Below are positions 12,030-21,992 of a stretch of 64,000 nt of DNA, piece by piece. A model generated the notes under the pieces. The model was not told the DNA's origin. It saw nothing but the letters and a program-made list of their open reading frames with translations, and did no database searches. A program made the translations under genes and the position numbers. The stretch covers positions 4,459,001 to 4,523,000 of the forward strand of contig JARHVA010000315.1 in NCBI GenBank assembly GCA_037957365.1. The letters run 5' to 3'. Numbering within the stretch: position 1 is the stretch's first letter; each line of letters starts with the position of its first letter. The stretch is from Torreya grandis. Taxonomy: Eukaryota; Streptophyta; Pinopsida; Cupressales; Taxaceae.

Positions 12030-12340
12030 TCCCATGTCAAAGAATTCCACTACTCCAAAATTCTCATGACATGACACTGAACTAATCTTACCCTTAGCTC
12101 AGCGAAACCCTGTATGTACAAACCTGCTAGCAAAACATACCATCCACATACAGAAACAGAATGATGTCGCGACTCATCATCCCCCTGGTAAGACAAAACC
12201 ACAGTAGTTACCCTGACACTGACTGAAGCCATGCTTCGTCCTCCACCTGTCAAAACCTGTACCACTGTCCTGCAGCTCCTCAAGACCATATACCTGGTCT
12301 TCCGTCTCACGTATCCATTCTCTCTATTCTTCTACTAAGG
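12030..12340 (-). pseudogene. copia reverse transcriptase remnant
   Basis: Read in the best frame, the minus strand gives a YGLEELQDSGTGFDRW stretch followed by GFSQCQGNYCGFV, which corresponds to the LYGLKQSPRQWY...GF.RC..D.CV part of copia RT. The YVDD box is not intact. Only about 100 codons of RT remain, and they abut the RNase H remnant. The segment is degraded enough that the alignment should be checked by a profile search. Confidence 0.55.
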
Positions 12341-12625
12341 TATCCATTCATCTCTGTGCTTTCATACCAGCTGGCAACCCTACCGAAACACAACTGTTTG
12401 GTTCTCCTCCAAGGAATCACATCCTCATCCATGCCAAGCTCACACCTGTTTCCTGGATCCTTCCTGCTCTATAATTAGCAACATGTATAAAGAAGAGGAA
12501 CAATGAATTTGAGGGCCTACTTACGCCTTCAGTCCTCCATATGGGTGTTTGAGACTCCTTGACAGCGTGCTGTCCACCCAAAATCCGTTACAGTGATCGG
12601 CCTCGGTCACCCCACAGTCTGCATC
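12340..12625 (-). other. copia internal sequence without recognisable domain
   Basis: Lies between the RT remnant and the CCGAC palindrome array. Open frames occur on both strands but none shows a domain. The integrase expected here is missing. Confidence 0.4.
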
Positions 12626-12627
12626 CG

Positions 12628-12847
12628 ACCGACGTCGGTTCCCATGCATCTGTCCCTGACTACCGACCCTGCGGTGTCCCTTCTGCCGACGTTGGTCCTT
12701 TTGACCGACATCGGTCTTACATACTGCCGACGTCGGTCCCATGACCGACGTCGGTCTTACCCTGCTCGACATCGCCAGCTTCGGTCTGCACATGACCGAC
12801 ATCGGCACCTGTCTGTTCGACGCCGATTCCTCCTGACCGACGTCGGT
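12628..12847. repeat. array of ACCGACGTCGGT-type palindromes
   Basis: RCCGAC cores start at 12628, 12662, 12685, 12704, 12726, 12744, 12795 and 12836. Most lie inside the 12-bp palindrome ACCGACGTCGGT or a one- to three-base variant. Spacing is irregular (18-51 bp), so it is not a simple tandem repeat. The same motif family sits in U3 of both LTRs. Read in frame, the palindrome spells Thr-Asp-Val-Gly on either strand, which explains TDVG repeats in both strands' open frames. Confidence 0.85.
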
Positions 12848-13538
12848 ATCTGTGTTCACCTGTGAGTGATGACTTTTTACTCGCGAGCTTCTTTGAATCA
12901 AAACCCATGTCCAAACTGCCCTGCTCAAAAGTATCCAGCACCATCCACTGGGTTCTATCTGCCATCTCCTCCATAAACACCAAGGTTTTCCAGTTCTTAA
13001 GCCTGTCAAATATATCTGTCTTCCGCTTAAGAACATGCATCTCCTTCCTACTCATGTGACGAAGCCACCTCTCCGCAACAAAAGAAGAATCAGTAATATA
13101 AACAAGTAGATAAAGGGTACCTATTTTCTTACCACCAGCTAATTCAAGTGCATCCACTGTGAGAGTTCTTATGCATCTCTCATCACCCAATCTTTCTGAA
13201 GAAATTAGCCATATCTCCAAACTTGGGACCTGCATGACCTTCATCAACCCCTGTGTGTTGGCCGCCTGCAATTTCAGCTTCACTTCCCCTTTGCCAATTC
13301 TTTGGCAAGGCTCACCAGCTCCTTTACCTAGGGTTGCATGGAAAGAGGCAACCGAATCTTTTACCCAAGATTCAACTTTATCCAAGAAACTTCCAAGAAC
13401 ATCCTATGCAATAACACCTGCAACATCTGCTTCTTCAGTTTCTTCATGCTGATTTGCTACCAACCAATAATAATCTTTTACCTGCTCTTTCTTTCCATAG
13501 GACAGTGAGTGACCATCTGTGCTTTTCAACTCTTCCAT
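12717..13538 (-). pseudogene. copia gag-start/protease/GAG-pre-integrase fusion
   Basis: The frame starts at ATG 13538, about 100 bp inside the PBS, and stays in one frame to 12717 except for a TAG near 13386. Its first 50 codons (MEELKSTDGH...) are gag-like. It then reads SWVKDSVASFHATLG, corresponding to copia protease WVLDSGASFHAT with the catalytic DSG changed to DSV. Next come GKGEVKLKL, VPSLEIWLISSERLGDERC, KKIGTLYLL and HMSRKEMHVL, the GAG-pre-integrase landmarks. Most of gag, including the zinc knuckle, is deleted. The C-terminal third is the TDVG-rich palindrome array and is not ancestral pol. Confidence 0.75.
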
Positions 13539-13638
13539 TCTTAGCTTACTTTGATCTGCTGTTGCTCTACTCCCACTCGATCAGAAACCCCTGAGAGTGC
13601 CCTGTAACCAAACACAAAACCTGCTTCCTGCAACCTTA

Positions 13639-13650
13639 GCTCTGATACCA
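13639..13650 (-). other. primer binding site, initiator-Met tRNA
   Basis: Minus strand TGGTATCAGAGC, the standard Ty1/copia PBS, 2 bp from the 5' LTR end (13653). Confidence 0.95.
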
Positions 13651-13652
13651 CG

Positions 13653-14805
13653 TGTTGGGAAATAAACTGAAAGCACACAATTTGATTACCAAACCAAGCA
13701 ACTTAATATGTGGAAATTAACCAGATTCACCAAGTAACTAGAATTCAGAATAACACATGATATGAGAGACAATACACAACTTGTATTAACACTTTATACA
13801 GAAAATAATACAATAAATAAGATGCGACTTCTTCTCCACCACCTCTTCAGAGGTTTCCCACACCTCAAGTGAACAGTAAATCTTCTCCCCAAAGCTCTCC
13901 CTCTCAGGTCCCAACACCCAACTCAAATACAGAGTTGGTGTTCACCTCCTGTGCTCCACGCACACCACAAGTGCTCCACGCGCTCCACAAGTACTCCACG
14001 TACTCCACAAGTACTCAAGGTACTTCAAGTAGATCTCCCATGAACCTGCAATAACCTGCACTTCAACAGACCATACTTATGGAAGGAACTCCCTTGCCTT
14101 CCTCTTTGCTCTATCCGAGTACACACCTGTACTCCAAGTAGATCCTCCCTGATACTGCTCCCTGTTGTGTTACTGTCTATATGATCTTGCACACCTGTAA
14201 ATCAAACATAGTTCTGCACACCTGTGAACCTTGACCTTGCACACACATACACCTGTAGATCAACGATCTTACTTACCATGTAGATCACTCTACACCCTGA
14301 AGAACCCTTGTCCTTGCCTCACCAAGTCCTTATGATTCTCCAACCAGTACCAAGCTTGGCACTGATAGGGAACTAGGAGAAACACCCTTACTCACTTCAC
14401 ACACAGAAGGAGCAAACTTTGCTCAACTCAAACTAGAACACTTTTCCAATACAACCATGAGTCTATTATATAGATCTCATCCAAACAATAATTAGACATC
14501 TAATTACAATAATTAGATCCGTAGCTCTCAGTCTAAAAATAGCTCTAATCATGCAAACACTTGGTTCGTTAGCTAACTGCCCGTAATAAGCTCGCAGTCA
14601 AACCACACAGGCGACCGACGTTGGTCCCTGTCCGCCTGGGGTCGCCGACACCGGCCGATCCATGACCGACGTCAGTTGCTTCCTTGTCTAATACTGCCGA
14701 CGTCGGTTGGCCAAACCAAACGCCAGTCTCTGTGACACTCAGCAACTTATCCTGCAACCTCCTCCATGTCTGCATCAGTGAAGCTTTTAGCTCCACAACC
14801 TAACA
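13653..14805 (-). repeat. 5' LTR of the copia element
   Basis: 1153 bp, nearly identical to 10441-11592. TATA box at 14464-14473 (minus). The U3 CCGAC-type cluster at 14612-14710 has a more complete GCCGACGTCGGT copy than the other LTR. The outer flank is CCTCC. Confidence 0.95.
14612..14710 (-). promoter_or_regulatory. CCGAC/GTCGG motif cluster in U3 of the 5' LTR
   Basis: Same position as 11400-11498. Several of the differences between the two LTRs fall in these motifs (for example GACATTGGTT versus GACGTCAGTT). This LTR would drive transcription of the element. Confidence 0.45.
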
Positions 14806-15010
14806 CCTCCAATATCAAAGTTGTGAAGCTTTAGAAAACTTGTTTTTAAGTATTATAGCATGTTCGTGAATCTTTTAAGATAATTTTATGATGAAAAAGT
14901 CTGATTCAATCCATTTAAGCATAAAAGAGCCTTGATAGACCTAGAAGTAAAGTGATAAATTTATAAAAGGAGACCATGTTTTGAAGAGTATAGACCTTAT
15001 ATGCATTAAA
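14806..15010 (+). other. resumed 3' region of chromovirus A
   Basis: Begins with the second CCTCC and aligns with 37975-38150 of copy B. This shows that the copia element interrupted a once continuous sequence. Confidence 0.75.
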
Positions 15011-15268
15011 TTAAAACAATTTATTACTCCCCAATGATATGAACAAATACCAAAAAGAACACATATCTATATGTGGATTTTATGACATCAATATTACCTA
15101 TATTATCTACATCCAAATATCATGTCAATAATAATTGATCATTCTTCTTGTATTCTAGGCCATAATCCATTGTATCTTTTATATGTCTTAGTATCCACTT
15201 TGTTGCTTTATAATGAAACATATTTCATTCCTATATGATTAATGAGAGATAGATAATAGCATAGTTAA
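15010..15268 (-). pseudogene. copia RNase H fragment (minus strand), next to chromovirus A
   Basis: Minus strand carries MFHYKATKWILRHIK-like and KSTYRYVFFLVF-like stretches (usual form: MFHWKAAKRILRYIKGT and RKSTSGYVFFL). Copy B has the same fragment at 38150-38420, continuing into RT. Here it is cut at 15269 by another LTR. Stops and frameshifts are numerous. Confidence 0.6.
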
Positions 15269-15579
15269 TGTTTTTATTGGTAAAAATCTAAGTTATACAA
15301 CAAAGAGAACACCAACATAGAATAGAGAGAGAATGATAATATATTTTTTACACTGCATTCATTCGAAGCATTACAAGGCACTTATATAGGAATTATAAAC
15401 ACTATATATGGGGATCCCAAGATTCCTATAAACTCTCACTTAAAAAACCAACTAACTGTATAAAACCACCATGTATAATATTATTGTTATTCACAACAAT
15501 AATATACCAAACAAACCTATTTACATAATATTGTTTAACTAACAATGTTTACACTATTAAAGAATTAATAATGTGAACA
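15269..15579 (-). repeat. 311-bp copia LTR
   Basis: Starts TGTTTTTATTGG and ends AATGTGAACA on the plus strand (minus: TGTTCACATT...CCAATAAAAACA). A TATA box on the minus strand (CCTATATAAG, 15381-15390) and a purine tract at 15580-15599 support it. It interrupts sequence that is continuous in copy B near 38420. No second LTR was found to the right. Confidence 0.6.
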
Positions 15580-15599
15580 CCCTATCATTCACCTCCTTA
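15580..15599 (-). other. polypurine tract of the second copia element
   Basis: Minus strand reads TAAGGAGGTGAATGATAGGG next to the LTR start, the usual copia PPT style. A second purine run (AAGGGGGTG on the minus strand near 15623) is an alternative. Confidence 0.5.
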
Positions 15600-16140
15600 T
15601 GAACATTAAAATTATAGTCTACACCCCCTTAATGTGAACATAGAGTAAACATCAGTCCCATATCTACACTTATAATCATGATTGATGAATTTTAAAGGAC
15701 AATCAAAAACCTTACTAATGGTTTTACATATGGATTACCAACATCCAAAATGGGATGGTTTTCAAGGGTATTACCAATAACCACTAAAAACTGGTTTTAC
15801 AAGTGGCTTACCACAAACCACATCATGATGTGCTACTAGTACATTTATTATCTCTCTTCACTATCAAATATTTAGAGAAGTTATAGATAAATTTTTATAT
15901 AAATTATTATAAATTTGATCATGTATATATCATCTATTATTATTCACTCAAAATTGAAATCAAACACACAACTGAAAAGAAAATGTGCCACTAAAATAGA
16001 AGTGGCCCCCATTGCTAGTGGCTAATAAGAGGCTTTAAAACTTCTAGCCTCTGTTACCTATGACCTCTAATAGTATTCATTTAAAATATTTTTTTTTTAA
16101 AATTATATTCATTGTTCTCATTCATTTATTCATTCTTAAT
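15600..16140 (-). other. non-coding internal part of the second copia element
   Basis: AT-rich stretch between PPT and gag fragment. No integrase, RT or RNase H is recognisable, so most of pol is deleted. Confidence 0.4.
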
Positions 16141-16146
16141 ATTTTA

Positions 16147-16775
16147 TTATTCTTCAATGATGACATTGGCCTCATTTGTTTTAATATTTACATTGACCAA
16201 GTATTTAGCTTGAATTCTACAATATGAAGATGTATGTCTCTTTTTCTTGTAGTAGAAGCTTTCAATTTTCTCCTTGTTTTTAGAGAATTTTTTATGTTTC
16301 TTTTTCAAGTAAAATGTAGTTTCTTCTTCTACATCTTTTTGAGTCCTTTTTTCTTTAGCTAGACTATCTGTAATCATATATTCTATTGATTTTGAAGGCA
16401 TATATCCAAGAGTGAAAAAAACATTGCTATATTAGGAAGGCAAGCTATTTAATAATATGTATTTTACATCTTCAGCTTCTATTGGCAGTTGAACTTCTGT
16501 TAGATGTCTCAGAAGAGATCTTAGTTCATTGATGTGGTTAGACATGTTGACCCCAATATTTATTTTGAATATAAACAACTAGAGTTTTAAATTAAATTTT
16601 GCATTGACTGCTTTTAATCCAAATAATTTGTTTAGATTTTCCCATATTAAATTTGATGTTTTTTCAAGATCTTCCCAAGCACAGTAATTTTCTTGTGGTG
16701 TTTGCTTTTTTTCCATAGAGATTTTTGGTAAGTCGATAGGGAATTATTTTTGTATAACTTGGACATAATGTACAC
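16147..16775 (-). pseudogene. copia gag (UBN2-type) fragment
   Basis: One minus-strand frame runs from about 16775 to 16147 and reads WEDLEKTSNLIWENLNKLF, FKINIGVNMSNHINELRSLL, LPIEAEDVKYILLNSLPS(stop)YSNVFF, then a Lys-rich tail. The order matches the capsid-forming gag of Ty1/copia: helical UBN2 core, then basic region, then zinc knuckle. The knuckle is decayed: the expected CFYCGKKGHI..EC appears as SFYYKKKRHTSSYC, losing two zinc-binding Cys. The in-frame TAA near 16432 sits where Gln is usual. The open part is 16147-16401 (84 codons). Confidence 0.75.
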
Positions 16776-17189
16776 AAATTTTTTCATAGTATTCTCTTAT
16801 AGGCATTGTTGGCTTGAAAAACTTGTGGTCATTCTCTTTGGAAGCTACTGTACCATTTTTGACTGCAATATCATGATGCAGTTACTCACAATGAACAATC
16901 ACAGGTGACATAGATATTTTGTTGGGGAGCTTTTTTTTGGAGGCTATGTGCTTTTGGACCAAAGAAACATTTTTGGAGAATAAGCACTATAGAAAACACC
17001 ATCAATAATTTTTTTTTCTACACATGACTGAAGCAGTCCCTGAAACTATGCTTCCTATTGTTGTAGAGATTTAATACACCCAACATAGACATTAGTCAAG
17101 TATTGATAGTGTCAAATAATTAGAAAAACAAGATGATAGTGGACCAGTCAAAAATACAGATAACTCAAAACATCTAAATGAGTAAATCA
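16776..17189 (-). other. 5' part of the second copia element and junction to chromovirus B
   Basis: A decayed gag N-terminus reads in broken frames up to about 16960. No LTR or PBS is seen before the chromovirus B homology starts near 17190, so the element is truncated on this side. Confidence 0.35.
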
Positions 17190-19440
17190 TTTTGTCAATT
17201 TTGTCAATGCAATGTATTTTTAGCATTTTATAATTATTCTTCATCATGATCATAAAAAATATTGGTTGGTATATTCTTTGGATAAATTTTCTATGGATAA
17301 GGAATATTTTGAATATCTCAAGAGGATTTATGAACACGTGTCTAAACGCTGATATGATATTACCAAGGAGGTAGCTGAGAGAATATTTTTAAGTTGCCAC
17401 ACCTATTTTAGGTCTAAAGTGGATGGTTTCTCTTTGTAGCTTCACATAAATAATGATGGTAGTTTTGACAAAGGATTTAGAGACATGTCTTCATGAACTT
17501 AGCTTTAAGATATTTTGAAATGAAATATATACTTAGTTTGTGTAAAAAGATAATATATATTCTAATATACTTTTAAATATACTTCTAAATCTTTATAGAA
17601 TCAAATTATTAAATAAAACTTAATTGATGAAGATATTAGAGTTTATTGGGTATGGGAGGTTATAAAATTATAGGAAAAAAGAAGGTGAATCATTGCTCTT
17701 TGCACTAAAAATCGTAATGACCTCATAGAAATAGCTTAATGTGCACTTCGAGTTATCATAGATTCTCCACATTCTCAGCTTTATCTTTTTATGTAAGTTT
17801 CCTTAGATATTTGACACATGTTTCTCTTACATTAAATATTTGACGTGATGTTTCCATTGTATACTAGTTACGTTGCCAAGTCTTGATCGAATGTGATCAC
17901 ATCACGTGGTACCATCACGAGATTCAGCCCTTAGAAGCTCCTAAAGATTGTTGTGACCCTATTTTCCTCCCATGGCTTGATTGAACATGATGCAAATATG
18001 TGGCCAAATATTGGAGAGGGGAAAAGTCTAAGAGACTTGGTTAAGCTTTGGTGACTGCTTAGCCAATAAATTCAATCAACATCTTAGGGATCATGTGAAT
18101 CATTATATGAAGATTAGATGGTTGGGGCCAAACCAAAAGACTTATGAAATTTTAATCGACTCTTCAGACCTATGAAACAAAGAATGAAGTGATTGAGCTA
18201 CTTGTAATCAATCATAAATGGGTTAGTTGAGAAACATAACTTGAAAAGGGGGTATAAATGAAGATCGATGTAGCATGGATTTATTAGATTGAAACTAGAT
18301 GAAATATAAGTATATCATCATAAAATGTTTATACATGAATAGGATATAATTAGTATTGAAGGGAGAGTACAGTTTGTAACTTTGTACCAAATTGGGCTCA
18401 CCTATGGAAAAGTGATGTTGTGGGACTGCAACTGAGATATGACATTTAAGTAATCCCCATGTGGGATTCCTTTTTGTATATTTTGTGTTGTCAATCACCA
18501 CTCTATATAAAATTGGACTCAGTTATAACTAACTTGACTATATTCTCAAAGTTCTTACTCAAAATCATTTCCCTTGTTTTGATTGGCTTTACAAGAATTG
18601 CTTAGATTTGATTATTATTTTCTCTCAAGTATAAGAAATTTTAATACTTTCCTTACAAAATGAATGAACCTTGAAAATAATGTATGCGACCATATTTGTT
18701 TCCTTGCCTTACATGGTTCTAGCCTTCACAAAAATTAACCTAAAAAGAGACCATAATTATCCCCACATCAATTTTTGATCCTTTACAATAGCAAACATCT
18801 AATCAAATAATCCACCACCTTGTAAGCTTTGTACCCATTTATAATGGATGTAAATCATGTAAATGAAACAAATGATTTAAATCTATACAATCTTATAAGT
18901 GCATAAACAACGACTTAATGGCCAACAAACACAAATATAATCTATCACAAAATTTGGATAACACATTTGATATGAAGGCTTGAAATTAGAATACTAATGA
19001 TTGTTGGCATAAATCAGGTCTAAGTACAGTATCGAAAATATTTTTTGTCAACCACATCTCTCCATATTTAATCACCTTGATGGATGGAAGGCAAAATCAC
19101 AAAAGATCAAAGTGTTTACAACTTTAATGTTGTTATTGATTTTATGTACCCATGTCCACTTCAAATTTATATCCAAATATAAAACCTAAAATTATAAATC
19201 ACTCTTGGTTGCTTCTAATTTTTCTAGAATCATTGTAAGAAAAATAATTTTTTCATTGCAATCACCAATACAAAACTCAATAACTCATAGTTGGCCTGAC
19301 CCCAACATTTCGGGTTCTTCAACTAGCCATCACAAATGTTCCCTGATCGAAACTAAGGGAGTTATAGTTCTGAGAATAAAGTGATCAAATTATCCAAGAT
19401 GATGAGGATAGTGTTGGATCACCTTTTCATGAAGGTGCAC
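17190..19440 (+). other. leader region of chromovirus B, non-coding
   Basis: Matches 3770-5830 in copy A, including the TATA-like GGTATAAATG at 18251-18260. It lacks the deletion seen in copy A near 3895 (the segment 17345-17450 is absent there but similar to 2740-2850). No coding signal. Confidence 0.5.
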
Positions 19441-19767
19441 CTGATGTTGGATAATCTTTACTAATGAAGAGTGTTTCTCAATCCCAACAAAGAGATTAAG
19501 GAGCCTACACAAAGAAAGACATTCAAAAACCACTTGCAATACAAAAAGTAAGTGTTACAAAGTCATTATAGATAGTGGAATTACTTATAATTTAGTATAT
19601 TCTAAAATGGTTGACAAGTTAGACTTGAAGAAATCAACACATCCTACTCCTTATAAGGTATCTTAGCTACAAAAATGATATAAAGCCTTAAGGTGGAATT
19701 TTAGATAGGCAGTTATAAAGATGAGGTTATGTGTGATGTCTTGCTTATGGATGTGTACCATGTTCTT
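19440..19767 (+). pseudogene. gypsy protease, copy B, 5' part
   Basis: Reads in broken frames as NKEIKEPTQRK, then CYKVIIDSGIT with the catalytic DSG kept, then MVDKLDLKKSTHPTPYKVS. It stops at the HVLLG position where the large element is inserted. The 3' part resumes at 33720. Confidence 0.65.
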
Positions 19768-19772
19768 TTGGT
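19768..19772. other. target site duplication TTGGT (left)
   Basis: TTGGT directly precedes the LTR start at 19773 and is repeated at 33720-33724 after the right LTR. Copy A has TTGG at the matching uninterrupted site (near 6205). Confidence 0.85.
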
Positions 19773-20980
19773 TGTTACATCTTGATTTCTTGCTAAGTAA
19801 ACTATTTTACTATCCATAGATATTGATAGTTGACACATCTAATTTGGTTATATTTTGACTAATTTTTGAGATATATGTTGTTATAAGATAGTAGGATATT
19901 ACTTAAAGTATATGATCACACTACTATGAGTTAGTTTCAAGTATATGTTTACCTTATGATCATGTTGATTTATTATTTCAGCTATATTTTATGATGAATG
20001 CATATCATAACTATTATGATCTAACTACCTACTTTATTGTGAGGTTGACACAGGATAATCTATCCCTTAGAGTGTGATGGAAGGAGAGAATAATTTAAAA
20101 TGGTGACATAGATGGAGATGTTAGAGGATGGTAGAGAAACCTACCTCAAACCCTGCACACACCATATAAGTAATTCATGTTAGATGAATCATAGAATGGT
20201 TAGCCTCGTATGTTTTGGATGTTACTTGCATTTAGATATTTGTTTGCACATGGTTTGCTAGTATAATTTAAATAATTATTTGGAATTCATCTAGCATAAT
20301 TTACATAGTGCAAATTCAAAGTTAATGATTAATGAACTTATCATTAAACCATTTTGACTTTTGAGATGCTAGTTAAATTAGTAAATTTAGAATTTTTTCT
20401 ATTGAAGGGGAAAAATGGAAGAAAATAAAAATAATTAATAAAATTATATATTTAGAAAAATATATAACTGAGAAAAAATCTTGTGAATCAAAAAGAGAAG
20501 AAACTCTCAAAATAATCAAGAAGCAGGAAAAGGAAAAAATGATAAGATAAATAGAAAAGCTGAGATTTAATTCATAAAAAATAAATTTAAAGAAAAATCA
20601 AGATTTAAAATAAAAAATCTTAAAGCCCAAGAGTTACTCCTTTTTTTTCAAAGAAGGAAGCAAGAGGAGAGGAGAATAGATAGAGGATAACGAGAAAGGT
20701 AGAAAATGGCAGTATCTATCATAAGGATAGTCATGGTATCAAAAGAATACAAGCACCAATTGCTAGGTAGATAATGTACTTCATTTCAGTGTATTTATAA
20801 ATATGTCTAAACCTACAATTTTAGAGATATTGATTGTATTTATGTTTAGCTAGATATTTATAGGGTAATGTTTTTAGTGGGTAGATTGGTATATAGGTAT
20901 AATCTGCTCATGTAAATCCTATAGAGCAATTTATCTGATTATAAATATAAAAACATGCGAGTATGTATAAATCATTGCTA

Positions 20981-20982
<2 letters not shown>

Positions 20983-21046
<64 letters not shown>
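20983..21046. repeat. (TA)n microsatellite
   Basis: 64 bp of pure AT repeat inside the left giant LTR. An open frame over it is an artefact of repetition. Confidence 0.98.
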
Positions 21047-21049
<3 letters not shown>

Positions 21050-21110
21050 TCGTATACTAATACACATGTTACATATGATTCATATAACATACTAGTATAC
21101 AAATCATATG
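21047..21110. repeat. imperfect inverted repeats between TA and TG tracts
   Basis: GATTCGTATACTA...ACTAGTATACAAATC pairs with itself and recurs at about 21739-21865 in two to three further versions. Such fold-back blocks sit only beside the microsatellites. Confidence 0.6.
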
Positions 21111-21114
21111 TAAC

Positions 21115-21116
21115 GT

Positions 21117-21190
<74 letters not shown>
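21115..21190. repeat. (TG)n microsatellite
   Basis: About 76 bp of TG repeat with one interruption near 21121, ending the first duplicated unit. Confidence 0.98.
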
Positions 21191-21195
<5 letters not shown>

Positions 21196-21865
21196 CAAAA
21201 AGAGAAGAAACTCTCAAAATAATCAAGAAGTGAAAAAAGGAAAAAATGACAAGATAAACAGAAAAGATGAAATTTAATTCATAAAAAAATAAATTTAAAG
21301 AAAAATCAAGCTTTAAAATAAAATAAAATAAAAACTCTTAAAGCCCAAGAGTCACTCTTTTTTTTTCAAAGAAATAACCAAGAGGAGAGGAGAATAGATA
21401 GAGGATAATGAGAAAGGTAGCAAGAGGTAGTATCTATCAGAAGGAAAGTGATGGTATCAAAAGAATACAAGCACCAATTTCTAGGTAGGCAATGTACTTC
21501 ATTTCAGTGTATTTATAAATATGTCTAAATCTACAATTTTAGAGCTACTGGTTGTATTTATGTCTAGATAGATATTTATAGGGTAATGTTTTTAGTGGGT
21601 AGTTGGTATATAAGTATAATATACTCATGTAAACCCCACAGAGCAATTTATCTGATTATAAATTTAAAAACATGTGAATATATATATATAAATCATTGAT
21701 GTGAGAAATTGATTATATATATATATATATAGACACACGATTCGTATACTAGTACACACGTTACATATGATTCATATAACATACTAGTATACGAATAATA
21801 TTTGTATATGTATATACGTTACATATGATTCATATAACATACTAGTATACAAATCATATATGTAA

Positions 21866-21992
<127 letters not shown>

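Larger units (their letters stand above)
10441..14805 (-). mobile_element. non-autonomous, internally deleted Ty1/copia element
   Basis: The element is complete at both ends: LTRs 10441-11592 and 13653-14805, TG/CA ends (minus: TGTTAGG...CCCAACA), PBS and PPT in place, and a perfect 5-bp target duplication CCTCC at 10436-10440 and 14806-14810. The internal part is only 2060 bp and keeps pieces of gag/protease, RT and RNase H, with integrase apparently missing, so it needs enzymes from a relative. By eye the LTRs differ at about 34 sites (around 3%, mostly transitions), so it is the youngest clear insertion here. It is notably GC-richer than its surroundings. Confidence 0.93.
3767..15010 (+). 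mobile_element. chromovirus-like Ty3/gypsy copy A (decayed), split by a copia insertion
   Basis: Order of recognisable parts on the plus strand: non-coding leader (3767-5830), protease, RT, RNase H, integrase, chromodomain-like tail, long 3' region. Many stops and frameshifts break it. The whole length is matched by copy B (17190-19772 plus 33720-38150). The 3' region is interrupted at CCTCC by the copia element 10441-14805, and the two flanks rejoin into sequence continuous with copy B near 37960-38100. No matching LTR pair was found, so the element ends are approximate. Confidence 0.7.

Noticed and set aside
12628..12847. CRISPR-like array
   Set aside because: Repeat units are 12 bp, degenerate and irregularly spaced, inside a plant retrotransposon; no cas genes.
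12559..12865. Plus-strand open frames over the CCGAC array
   Set aside because: The palindromes keep frames open on both strands; the recognisable copia protease domain is on the minus strand.
20908..21198. Open frame with His-Thr and Ile-Tyr repeats
   Set aside because: Product of (TG)n and (TA)n microsatellites read through; not a gene.
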